A stretch of 64,000 nt of DNA from an uncultured Eubacteriales bacterium (GTDB lineage: Bacteria; Bacillota; Clostridia; Oscillospirales; Acutalibacteraceae): the NCBI GenBank assembly GCA_900540235.1, contig UQEY01000006.1, positions 1 through 64,000 of the forward strand, given 5' to 3'. Made by a program: the position numbers and the translations under genes. The notes under the pieces are model-generated. The model was not told the origin of the DNA and ran no database searches. It saw only the letters and a program-made list of their open reading frames with translations. Below, in pieces: positions 1 through 8,402 of the stretch (positions are counted from its first letter, which is position 1; each line of letters starts with the position of its first letter).

Positions 1-1286
1 TCAAATGCCTGAATACCAAGTCTGTGAAGTGTAGGAGCACGGTTAAGCATAACCGGATGGTCCTTAATTACTTTTTCAAGGCAGTCCCAAACTTCAGGTC
101 TGTCAGCCTTTTCTACCATCTTTCTTGCTGATTTGATATTTGAAGCAATACCCTTTTCAACAAGTCGTTTCATAACGAAAGGTTTGAAAAGCTCGATAGC
201 CATTTCTTTTGGAAGACCGCACTGGTGCATTTTAAGTTCAGGACCTACAACGATAACCGAACGACCTGAATAGTCAACACGCTTACCGAGAAGGTTCTGA
301 CGGAAACGACCCTGCTTACCTTTAAGCATATCAGAAAGAGATTTAAGAGGTCTGTTATTAGGACCGGTTACAGGACGGCCACGACGACCGTTATCGATAA
401 GTGCATCGACAGATTCCTGAAGCATTCTCTTTTCGTTTCTAACAATAATTTCAGGAGCACCGAGCTCAAGAAGTTTTTTAAGACGGTTGTTACGGTTGAT
501 AACTCGTCTGTAAAGGTCATTAAGGTCAGAGGTAGCAAATCTGCCGCCGTCAAGCTGAACCATAGGACGAATATCAGGAGGGATAACTGGAATAGCGTCA
601 AGAATCATCCATTCAAGCTTATTGCCGCTGTGATAGAAAGCGTCAACAACATCAAGCCTTTTAAGGAGTCTTACTCTCTTTTGACCGGTAGCACCGTCAA
701 GTTCGGCAGTAAGTTCGTCACGAAGCTTTGGTACATCAATACCCTGCAAAAGTTCCTTAATAGCTTCGGCACCCATACCTGCCTTAAAATCGTCTTCATA
801 TCTTTCTCTCATTTCAGCATATTCTTTTTCGTTAAGAATCTGCATCTTTTCAAGAGGAGTATCACCCGGGTCGATGACAATGTAAAGTGCAAAGTAAAGC
901 ACTTTTTCAAGGTTTCTCGGGCTGATATCAAGAACAAGACCGAGACGGCTCGGTATGCCCTTGAAATACCAAATGTGAGAAACGGGAGCTGCAAGTTCTA
1001 TGTGACCCATACGCTCACGACGAACCTTTGCTCGTGTGATTTCAACACCGCAACGCTCGCAGACTTTACCTTTATAGCGAACTCTCTTATACTTGCCGCA
1101 ATGACATTCCCAGTCCTTCATAGGACCAAAAATTCTTTCGCAGAAAAGACCGTCACGCTCAGGTTTAAGAGTTCTGTAATTTATTGTTTCAGGCTTTGTT
1201 ACTTCGCCGTAAGACCACTCACGAATCTGCTCCGGTGAAGCAAGGCCGATTTTTATTGAACTGAATTCGTTTTCATAATTATCCAT
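1..1286 (-). CDS. rpoC: DNA-directed RNA polymerase subunit beta' (N-terminal part, cut by window edge)
   Basis: The first 428 residues of RNA polymerase beta', which with beta forms the catalytic core of the enzyme. The translation starts MDNYENEFSSIKIGLASPEQ, carries the N-terminal zinc-binding cysteines (CHCGKYKR ... CERCGV, about residues 60-78) and the conserved stretch NLLGKRVDYSGRSVIVVGPE. It ends at LGIQAF, shortly before the catalytic NADFDGD loop, which lies outside the window. The ATG at 1286 is preceded by AGGAG 9 nt upstream. It lies 49 nt after rpoB in the same direction and is certainly co-transcribed with it. Identification is very secure; nothing can be said about the C-terminal two thirds. 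Confidence 0.98.
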   Translation of the reverse strand, partial: MDNYENEFSSIKIGLASPEQIREWSYGEVTKPETINYRTLKPERDGLFCERIFGPMKDWECHCGKYKRVRYKGKVCERCGVEITRAKVRRERMGHIELAAPVSHIWYFKGIPSRLGLVLDISPRNLEKVLYFALYIVIDPGDTPLEKMQILNEKEYAEMRERYEDDFKAGMGAEAIKELLQGIDVPKLRDELTAELDGATGQKRVRLLKRLDVVDAFYHSGNKLEWMILDAIPVIPPDIRPMVQLDGGRFATSDLNDLYRRVINRNNRLKKLLELGAPEIIVRNEKRMLQESVDALIDNGRRGRPVTGPNNRPLKSLSDMLKGKQGRFRQNLLGKRVDYSGRSVIVVGPELKMHQCGLPKEMAIELFKPFVMKRLVEKGIASNIKSARKMVEKADRPEVWDCLEKVIKDHPVMLNRAPTLHRLGIQAF

Positions 1287-1335
1287 ATGGAAGCACTCCT
1301 TTATTTAATTTAGAATTAGTGAAGTCAAATCAGAA

Positions 1336-4300
1336 TTATTCATCGTCTGATGAATCATCGCCGAAATCGAAACCGAAATCATCATTGCTGTCGATTTCTC
1401 CATCTGCAAACAAATCATCAAAAGCATCTGACTGACCTGCTTCCTGACCGTCCTCTGCGTTTTCAACTCCATAGCCTTCCTGACCCTCAAAGTCATTCAC
1501 TGTTGTAAATGCCTGTTCATCGATTGGTTGAATGCCCGAACCGTCGTCAAGGTCTTGCTTGAGCTCAACCTCGTTGCCGTCCTTATCGAGAACCTTAGTA
1601 TCAAGACCGAGTGCCTGAAGTTCCTTAAAGAGAACCTTAAATGACTCAGGTGTACCTGCTGTTGGAATGTTTTCGCCCTTAACGATAGATTCGTAAGTAC
1701 GAACACGACCGACAACATCATCTGACTTAATAGTAATAATTTCCTGAAGTGTGTAAGCTGCACCATAAGCTTCAAGTGCCCAAACTTCCATTTCACCGAA
1801 ACGCTGACCGCCGAACTGAGCTTTACCGCCGAGAGGCTGCTGAGTTACAAGGCTGTAAGGACCGGTTGAACGAGCATGAATCTTATCGTCAACAAGGTGA
1901 TGGAGCTTGAGATAATACATATAACCTACAGTTATACGGTTATCAAACTTTTCACCGGTACGACCGTCGATAAGTTCGGTCTTGCCGTCATATACTTTCT
2001 TGCCGTTTTCATCGATATAGTAACCGATATCGGCAAGTTCAAGGCAATCACGGATATCCTGTTCGTGAGCACCGTCAAATACAGGTGTCATCATCTTCCA
2101 GCCAAGTGCCATTGCGGCATAGCCGAGGTGAACTTCAAGTACCTGACCGATGTTCATACGAGAAGGTACGCCGAGAGGGTTAAGAACGATATCAAGAGGT
2201 CTGCCGTCAGGGAGGAATGGCATATCTTCCTGAGGTAAAATTCTTGAAACAACACCCTTATTACCGTGACGACCTGCCATCTTGTCGCCGACCTGAATCT
2301 TACGCTTTTGAGCAATATATACTCTAACTACTTTATTTACGCCCGGTGAAAGCTCATCGCTGTTTGCACGGGTAAATACCTTAACATCAACAACAATACC
2401 GTATTCACCGTGAGGGATACGCATTGATGTATCTCTTACTTCTCTTGCCTTTTCACCGAAGATAGCTCTTAAAAGTCTTTCCTCAGCTGTAAGTTCTGTT
2501 TCACCCTTAGGTGTAACCTTACCGACAAGAATATCGCCCGAATGAACCTCGGCACCGACACGGATAATACCGTCTTCATCGAGGTCACGAAGAGCATCTT
2601 CACCGACATTCGGAATATCTCTTGTGATTTCTTCAGGGCCAAGCTTTGTATCACGAGCTTCTACTTCATGTTCAACAACATGGATAGAAGTGTAAACATC
2701 ATCTCTTACGATTTTTTCGTTAATAAGAACAGCATCCTCGTAGTTATAACCTTCCCAAGTCATAAAGCCGATAAGTGCATTCTTACCAAGTGAAATTTCA
2801 CCGTTGCAGGTTGCAGGACCGTCGGCAATAACCTGTCCGTCCTCAATCTTTTGATGGAGTGAAACGATAGGACGCTGGTTAATGCAAGTTCCTTGGTTAG
2901 AACCCTGGAACTTAACAAGTTCATACTTGTCAACATCGCCGTCATTAGTTGTAATTTCAATAGTGGTTGCGTCAACGGCTGAAACAACACCGCCACGCTT
3001 AGCAATAACTACTACGCCTGAGTCGTAAGCAGCCTTATATTCCATACCGGTACCGACTACAGGAGCCACTGTTTTAAGAAGCGGAACTGCCTGACGCTGC
3101 ATGTTAGCACCCATAAGAGCACGGTTTGCGTCGTCGTTTTCAAGGAAAGGAATCATTGCTGTAGCAACAGAAACTACCATCTTAGGCGATACATCCATAT
3201 AGTCAACTCTTTCAGGAGGAAGAGTAAGGAATTCATCACGGCAACGGCAAGTAACTCTTGCATTTGTAAATCTGCCGTTTTCGTCAAGAGGTTCGTTAGC
3301 CTGAGCAACAACGAAATTATCTTCAACATCGGCAGTCATATAAACTACTTCATCGGTAACAACGCCTGTTTCCTTGTCAACCTTACGGTAAGGTGCTTCA
3401 ATAAAACCATACTCGTTAAGACGGCTGTAGCAAGCAAGGTAAGAGATAAGACCGATGTTAGGACCTTCAGGTGTTTCGATAGGACACATACGACCGTAGT
3501 GAGTATAGTGTACATCTCGAACTTCGAAACCTGCACGATCTCTTGAAAGACCGCCGGGACCGAGTGCTGAAAGTCTACGCTTATGAGTAAGCTCTGCAAG
3601 TGGGTTGTTCTGGTCCATAAACTGAGAAAGAGGAGATGAACCGAAGAACTCTTTAATAGCGGCAACAACAGGACGGATATTGATAAGAGCCTGAGGAGTG
3701 ATAGCACCGTCATCATCCTGAGCCTGAAGTGTCATACGCTCACGGATAACTCTTTCCATTCTGGTAAAGCCGATTCTAAACTGGTTTTGAAGAAGTTCGC
3801 CAACAGCTCTGATACGACGGTTGCCGAGGTGGTCGATATCGTCGGTCTTGCCTACGCCCTGAGCAAGGTTGATGAGGTAAGATACGCTGGCAAAAATATC
3901 ATCGGTAGTGATGTGCTTAGGAACAAGGTCGTCGGCTCTGCGCTCAATTTCTTCTTTAAGAGCGTCAACATCGTCACCGCATTTTTCAAGAATTTCAGAA
4001 AGAACTCTATAGCAAACATTTTCATGAATACCAAGTTCTTTGCAATCAAAGTCAACATACTTGTAAATGTCAACCATACCGTTAGAAACAATTTTTACTT
4101 CCTTGCCGTCAGCGTCAACAAATGCAACCATAACACCTGCATTTTCAATTTCAACTGCACGCTCTTCGCTGATTTTTTCACCTGCGTCTGCAAGGAATTC
4201 GCCCTGAGGCGAAATGATAGGCTGAGTAAGAACTCTGTCTTTAAGTCTGTCGCTTAATGAAAGCTTCTTGTTGTATTTATATCTGCCCACTCTTGAAAGG

Positions 4301-5100
4301 TCGTAACGGTGAGCATCAAAAAACAAACCGTCAAGATGCGCCTGAGCTGTTTCAAGTGTAGGCGGTTCACCCGGACGAAGCTTCTTGTAAACTTCAAGGA
4401 GAGCTTCCTCCTGATTTTTCGTTGTATCCTTGTCGATAGTAGCAAGAATTTTTTCATCCTCGCCGAAGAAATCAACAATTTCGGAATCAGTGCCGAGACC
4501 TAATGCACGAAGGAAAGTTGTGATATAAATCTTTCTGTTCTTATCAATTCTTACATAGAAAAGGTCGTTAGCGTCTGTTTCGTATTCAAGCCAAGCACCA
4601 CGGTTAGGAATTACTGTGTTTGTAAAAAGTTCCTTACCTGTCTTGTCGTGGTCCATATTGTAGTAAACACCCGGTGAACGAACGAGCTGAGATACAATAC
4701 ATCTCTCAGCGCCGTTGATAACAAATGTACCTGCATCTGTCATCCAAGGAAGGTCACCCATAAAAATTGTGTTTTCCTTAATTTCGCCTGTTTCTTTATT
4801 TACAAGCCTTGCCTTAACTTTTAAAGGGCGGGCATAAGTGGTGTCACGAGCCTTACACTGTGCGATTGAATACTTCGGCTCATCGTCGATTGAAAAGTCC
4901 ACAAAGCTGAGCACAAGGTTACCGGTGTAATCGCTGATTTCGCCGATATCTTTGAAAACTTCTTTGAGGCCCTCTTCAAGGAACCAACGATAAGAACTCT
5001 TCTGCACTTCGATAAGGTTAGGCATTTTCATAACCTCATTGATTTTTGCAAAACTCTTTCTCGTTGTTGTACCGAGCTGGACATCCTTAACATTTACCAT
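1336..5100 (-). CDS. rpoB: DNA-directed RNA polymerase subunit beta
   Basis: Beta subunit of RNA polymerase, 1254 residues, complete. The start MVNVKDVQLGTTTRKSFAKI at 5100 is chosen because GGAG lies 11 nt upstream; the open frame continues to 5316 but that extension is non-conserved AT-rich leader. The rifampicin-site segment reads QFMDQNNPLAELTHKRRLSA, the usual sensitive residues. The beta catalytic region (GDKMAGRHGNKGVVS) and the C-terminal GGQRFGEMEVWALEAYGA motif are intact. After the conserved end there is an acidic, Asp-rich tail of about 30 residues. Unlike in many Firmicutes, rplJ/rplL are not directly upstream; the gene has its own promoter (5273-5301) and faces a divergent gene. 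Confidence 0.98.
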   Translation of the reverse strand: MVNVKDVQLGTTTRKSFAKINEVMKMPNLIEVQKSSYRWFLEEGLKEVFKDIGEISDYTGNLVLSFVDFSIDDEPKYSIAQCKARDTTYARPLKVKARLVNKETGEIKENTIFMGDLPWMTDAGTFVINGAERCIVSQLVRSPGVYYNMDHDKTGKELFTNTVIPNRGAWLEYETDANDLFYVRIDKNRKIYITTFLRALGLGTDSEIVDFFGEDEKILATIDKDTTKNQEEALLEVYKKLRPGEPPTLETAQAHLDGLFFDAHRYDLSRVGRYKYNKKLSLSDRLKDRVLTQPIISPQGEFLADAGEKISEERAVEIENAGVMVAFVDADGKEVKIVSNGMVDIYKYVDFDCKELGIHENVCYRVLSEILEKCGDDVDALKEEIERRADDLVPKHITTDDIFASVSYLINLAQGVGKTDDIDHLGNRRIRAVGELLQNQFRIGFTRMERVIRERMTLQAQDDDGAITPQALINIRPVVAAIKEFFGSSPLSQFMDQNNPLAELTHKRRLSALGPGGLSRDRAGFEVRDVHYTHYGRMCPIETPEGPNIGLISYLACYSRLNEYGFIEAPYRKVDKETGVVTDEVVYMTADVEDNFVVAQANEPLDENGRFTNARVTCRCRDEFLTLPPERVDYMDVSPKMVVSVATAMIPFLENDDANRALMGANMQRQAVPLLKTVAPVVGTGMEYKAAYDSGVVVIAKRGGVVSAVDATTIEITTNDGDVDKYELVKFQGSNQGTCINQRPIVSLHQKIEDGQVIADGPATCNGEISLGKNALIGFMTWEGYNYEDAVLINEKIVRDDVYTSIHVVEHEVEARDTKLGPEEITRDIPNVGEDALRDLDEDGIIRVGAEVHSGDILVGKVTPKGETELTAEERLLRAIFGEKAREVRDTSMRIPHGEYGIVVDVKVFTRANSDELSPGVNKVVRVYIAQKRKIQVGDKMAGRHGNKGVVSRILPQEDMPFLPDGRPLDIVLNPLGVPSRMNIGQVLEVHLGYAAMALGWKMMTPVFDGAHEQDIRDCLELADIGYYIDENGKKVYDGKTELIDGRTGEKFDNRITVGYMYYLKLHHLVDDKIHARSTGPYSLVTQQPLGGKAQFGGQRFGEMEVWALEAYGAAYTLQEIITIKSDDVVGRVRTYESIVKGENIPTAGTPESFKVLFKELQALGLDTKVLDKDGNEVELKQDLDDGSGIQPIDEQAFTTVNDFEGQEGYGVENAEDGQEAGQSDAFDDLFADGEIDSNDDFGFDFGDDSSDDE

Positions 5101-5272
5101 AAGTAGAGTCACTCCGTTCGTTTTATTTTCGTTAATTTGTTGATATTCGTAAACGACAAATTGCGTATTGCATATGACCTGAAAATTATAATTTTCCGTT
5201 ACATAATATAAGCAATAATTAAAAATAAAGAATTTATAATTTGCAATAAATTGCCATTTTAAGATAGCTAAT

Positions 5273-5301
5273 ACTATAAACCACCTAAAACAATAAGTCA
5301 A
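5273..5301 (-). promoter_or_regulatory. sigma-A promoter of rpoB-rpoC
   Basis: On the minus strand TTGACT (5296-5301), a 17-nt spacer and TATAGT (5273-5278). It leaves a leader of about 165 nt before rpoB, in which I see no strong terminator hairpin. Confidence 0.75.
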
Positions 5302-5406
5302 GACTTTTCTGAACAAATTCTAAAATTATCGAAAAAGTTTTTTATACACTGTGCCGTGTGTTTTGCATACTCAACCGAAATTAACAAAATTAACTTAAAA
5401 TATTCA

Positions 5407-5435
5407 TTGATTTAATAAGTGCGGTTTGTTATAAT
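5407..5435 (+). promoter_or_regulatory. sigma-A promoter of the binding lipoprotein gene
   Basis: TTGATT (5407-5412), 17-nt spacer, TATAAT (5430-5435), about 50 nt before the TTG start at 5487. Divergent from the rpoB promoter. Confidence 0.7.
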
Positions 5436-5486
5436 TGCAAATAGACTAATAATTTTATTTTTATTACATTACTATAGGTGAACGAA

Positions 5487-7154
5487 TTGAAAACTGCAAT
5501 TAAAAAAATTATTGCCGTAATGATGTGTATTCTTATTACGGTTTCACTCTTTTCCGGCTGCTCGTCAAAAAGCACTAAAATTGACTTTATCTACCCTTTT
5601 TCAGGTGACATAAAAAGCTTTGACCCTCAAATTGCGTCAACTGCCGACGAATTTTTAATTATTGAAAACTGTTTTGAAGGACTTGTAAGAGTTAACGATG
5701 ACGGTTCGGTGCAAGCCGGCGTTGCAAAAACCTGGGATATAAGTGATGACGGCAAAACATATACTTTCCATTTAAGGCAGGGCGCAAAGTGGAATGTTCA
5801 AAGCAAAGACGCCGAAAACATCACTGCGGCGCAAAAGCTTATGGGAACTGCGTTTAATCCTGATATTACGGCGAACGACTTTGTTTTCGCACTTAGGAGA
5901 GCGTGTGAAAAAAATACCGACGCTCCCCTCTTTTCTTCAATTTCAAATATTGTTAATGCCTCCGACATTCATTCGGGCAAAAAGAGTTCAAGCAAACTCG
6001 GCGCAACAGCTCTTGACGATTACACACTTGAAATCAAACTTAAATCGGCTGATTCGGGCTTTTTGAATGTGCTTTCAACGGCTATTGCAATGCCTTGCAA
6101 CGAAGAATATTTTAACGCTACAAAAGGCAGATACGGTTTGGGGCTTGACTATTCAATCTTTAACGGTCAGTTTTACATAACCAATGTGCTTGAGAGTTCA
6201 TATGTGCTTAAAAATAACAGTCAATATGTCGGCGATTTTCCGTCGCATGTAACCGACCTTACATTAAAAATTACCGACGGCACTGAAGATACGGTTAAAA
6301 ACCTGAAATCAGGGTACTATGACAGCGCATATATCACTGGTCAAGAGTATGAGCAGCTTAAAAATGAAAAAATAACTGCGATAAACTACACCGACGCTAC
6401 TCTTGCAATGATACTTAATAAGAATAATACTATTTTTACCAATGATAAGTTAAGGCAGGCAGTGTGCCTGAGCATATCCGACATTGACACAAGCGAAACA
6501 GATTATTTAAGCCGTGCAACTTGTTTCACTCCGCCAAGCTGTGTTATCGGTACAAAATCTGCCAACGAGGTTATGGGTGCAACGGTTTACAAGCAAAACA
6601 TAAATAAAGCGCAGAAAATATGGAAAGAAGGACTTAACGAACTCGGCGCTTCAAAAGCCGATTTTACCGTAATTGCAACGCAAGAATATGAAGATGTTGT
6701 AAAAGAACTTGTACAAGGTATTCAGGCAGGTGTAGGCTCGGTTTCAACCTACGGCAACGACAATGAACATAAAATTTCTTTTTCGCTTAAAATCAATATT
6801 CTTTCGGAAGATGAATACCAAACCGCTCTTTCAAACGGTGAATACGACATTGCGCTTTACAAATTTAAAGCTACAAACCAAAATTCGCTTAACTTTTTAA
6901 ACACAATCATAAACGGAAACTATATGGGAACTGTTGCAAGCGCTATATCGGCTTTAAAGAAGGCGCAAAGTACCTCTGCCGACAAGTTAGCTCAAAGCAC
7001 CAAAAAGTGCGAAAATGCAATACTCAGTGACTACAGCATTAAGCCGGTGCTTTACGAATCATCCTATTATGCCGAAGCGCAGGGAGTTAAAAATGTTCAG
7101 TTTCATCCTGGAAGCGGAAGGGTAAGTTTTGTTAATGCAACAAGAGAAGAATAG
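5487..7154 (+). CDS. ABC transporter substrate-binding lipoprotein, peptide/nickel type (SBP_bac_5)
   Basis: Extracellular solute-binding protein of the oligopeptide family, 555 residues. It begins with a signal peptide ending in the lipobox LFSGC (Cys25), so it is anchored outside the membrane. The mature part has the family hallmarks: SFDPQ, ENCFEGLVRVNDDGSVQAG and YTFHLRQGAKWN. The TTG at 5487 is preferred because AGGTGA lies 5 nt upstream; a GTG at 5478 has no ribosome binding site. No permease or ATPase genes are next to it, so it is an orphan binding protein that may borrow another transporter. The ligand cannot be told from sequence; peptides are the family default. It overlaps the next gene by 26 nt. 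Confidence 0.85.
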   Translation: MKTAIKKIIAVMMCILITVSLFSGCSSKSTKIDFIYPFSGDIKSFDPQIASTADEFLIIENCFEGLVRVNDDGSVQAGVAKTWDISDDGKTYTFHLRQGAKWNVQSKDAENITAAQKLMGTAFNPDITANDFVFALRRACEKNTDAPLFSSISNIVNASDIHSGKKSSSKLGATALDDYTLEIKLKSADSGFLNVLSTAIAMPCNEEYFNATKGRYGLGLDYSIFNGQFYITNVLESSYVLKNNSQYVGDFPSHVTDLTLKITDGTEDTVKNLKSGYYDSAYITGQEYEQLKNEKITAINYTDATLAMILNKNNTIFTNDKLRQAVCLSISDIDTSETDYLSRATCFTPPSCVIGTKSANEVMGATVYKQNINKAQKIWKEGLNELGASKADFTVIATQEYEDVVKELVQGIQAGVGSVSTYGNDNEHKISFSLKINILSEDEYQTALSNGEYDIALYKFKATNQNSLNFLNTIINGNYMGTVASAISALKKAQSTSADKLAQSTKKCENAILSDYSIKPVLYESSYYAEAQGVKNVQFHPGSGRVSFVNATREE

Positions 7155-7617
7155 CAGAAAAAACATAATAATTGCGGCAATAAGCTGGGCGCTTGTTTTT
7201 ATTTGTATGGGTATAATTTTTTGGCTTTCATCAAGAACTGCCGACGAATCGGATGCTCAAAGCAGCGTCATACTCAAATGGTTTATTGACAATTTCGGAG
7301 ATAACTTTTTTACAAGTTTTATAATTAGGAAACTTGCTCATTTTGGCGAATACACAGGACTTTGCCTTTTAACTTGCAATGCACTTTACCAAAGCGCTAA
7401 AAGGTGCAAGGTGCAAACAGGTATTGTTATTGCTTCAATTTATGCGGCATCCGACGAATTTCACCAGCGTTTTGTTGAAGGAAGAAGTTGCGAGCTTAGA
7501 GATTGGGCAATAGACACCTGCGGTGCAATACTCGGCGCACTTATCTTTTTGATGATATATGCTATAGTTAAAAAGATAATGAAAAAGAAAAATAAAGTTG
7601 ACACGCAAATTAATTAG
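7129..7617 (+). CDS. VanZ-like family membrane protein
   Basis: Small integral membrane protein of the VanZ-like family, about 162 residues with four predicted membrane segments. Family motifs visible are WLSSRTADESDAQSS, RKLAHFGEYTGLCLL and SDEFHQRFVEGRSCELRDW; the H-F-x-E-Y and D-E-x-H-Q residues are the conserved core. VanZ itself gives low-level teicoplanin resistance, but most VanZ-like proteins have no known function, so no resistance role is claimed. The gene overlaps the 3' end of the binding lipoprotein by 26 nt, which suggests translational coupling. The start is uncertain: TTG at 7129 sits 6 nt after GGAAGGG; ATG at 7135 sits 12 nt after it. Confidence 0.8.
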   Translation: MLMQQEKNSRKNIIIAAISWALVFICMGIIFWLSSRTADESDAQSSVILKWFIDNFGDNFFTSFIIRKLAHFGEYTGLCLLTCNALYQSAKRCKVQTGIVIASIYAASDEFHQRFVEGRSCELRDWAIDTCGAILGALIFLMIYAIVKKIMKKKNKVDTQIN

Positions 7618-7625
7618 TTTATAAT
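7598..7625 (+). promoter_or_regulatory. sigma-A promoter of nagB
   Basis: TTGACA (7598-7603), 16-nt spacer, TATAAT (7620-7625). Both hexamers are perfect; the -35 box lies inside the 3' end of the VanZ-like gene. Confidence 0.8.
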
Positions 7626-7659
7626 ATATAAGATATATAAAAATCGGAGGTATAATAAA

Positions 7660-8385
7660 ATGAATGTACTTGTATATGATAATGAAGAACAAATCGGTAT
7701 CGCAGCCGGCAACTATATGTGCGGTCAGGTGCTTGCTAAGCCTGACAGTGTACTCGGTCTTGCTACCGGTTCAACACCGCTCAAGCCATACGGTCATATG
7801 ATTAAGCTTTATGAGCAAGGCGCAGTTGATTTCAGCAAAGTTACAACATTTAACCTTGACGAATACTGCAAGCTTGATGTTAACGATGTTAACTCTTATC
7901 ACCGTTTTATGCACGACAATCTTTTTGACCACATCAACATTCCCGAAGAACACATCAACTTCCTTAACGGCAACGCTGAAAACCCTGAGGAAGAATGTAA
8001 AGCATATGAAGAAAAGATTAAAAAAGCAGGCGGAATTGACATTCAGCTTTTAGGTATCGGTTCAAACGGTCACATTGCATTTAACGAACCGTCTGACAGT
8101 TTTCAAAGATGGAGCCATGTTGTTGCACTTAAAGAAAGCACAATTAAGGACAACAGCCGTTTCTTTAAATCAATCGATGAAGTTCCTACCCACGCAGTAA
8201 CAATGGGTATCGGCTCAATTATGCAGGCTAAGAGAATACTTATTATTGCTATCGGCGAAAACAAGGCAAAGGCTATCAAGCAGCTTATTGACGGCGATGT
8301 TACACCTCAGTGCCCTGCTTCCGTTCTTCAGTTCCACACTGATGTAACTCTTATGCTTGACAAGGGTGCCGCATCACTTCTTTAA
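7660..8385 (+). CDS. nagB: glucosamine-6-phosphate deaminase
   Basis: Converts glucosamine 6-phosphate to fructose 6-phosphate and ammonia, the entry of amino sugars into glycolysis; cytoplasmic. 241 residues, the usual length of the short Gram-positive NagB. Motifs: VLGLATGSTP (phosphate loop), FNLDEYCKL with the catalytic Asp, and GIGSNGHIAFNEP with the catalytic His. A good ribosome binding site (GGAGG) precedes the ATG. The usual partner nagA is not in this window. It has its own strong promoter and is followed 17 nt later by metG, so the two may be co-transcribed although the functions are unrelated. Confidence 0.96.
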   Translation: MNVLVYDNEEQIGIAAGNYMCGQVLAKPDSVLGLATGSTPLKPYGHMIKLYEQGAVDFSKVTTFNLDEYCKLDVNDVNSYHRFMHDNLFDHINIPEEHINFLNGNAENPEEECKAYEEKIKKAGGIDIQLLGIGSNGHIAFNEPSDSFQRWSHVVALKESTIKDNSRFFKSIDEVPTHAVTMGIGSIMQAKRILIIAIGENKAKAIKQLIDGDVTPQCPASVLQFHTDVTLMLDKGAASLL

Positions 8386-8402
8386 TATCGGAGGTAAACA
8401 AA

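Noticed and set aside
630..1238. 202-codon open frame on the plus strand inside rpoC
   Set aside because: Antisense to conserved rpoC; no ribosome site and no protein-like composition.
3500..3720. Rifampicin-resistance substitution in RpoB
   Set aside because: The cluster QFMDQNNPLAELTHKRRLSA has the usual sensitive residues.
5101..5316. N-terminal extension of RpoB
   Set aside because: The frame is open, but the extension covers the predicted promoter leader and is not conserved; the ribosome site supports the start at 5100.
7129..7617. Glycopeptide resistance gene vanZ
   Set aside because: Only the broad VanZ-like family is supported; no vanHAX or related genes nearby.
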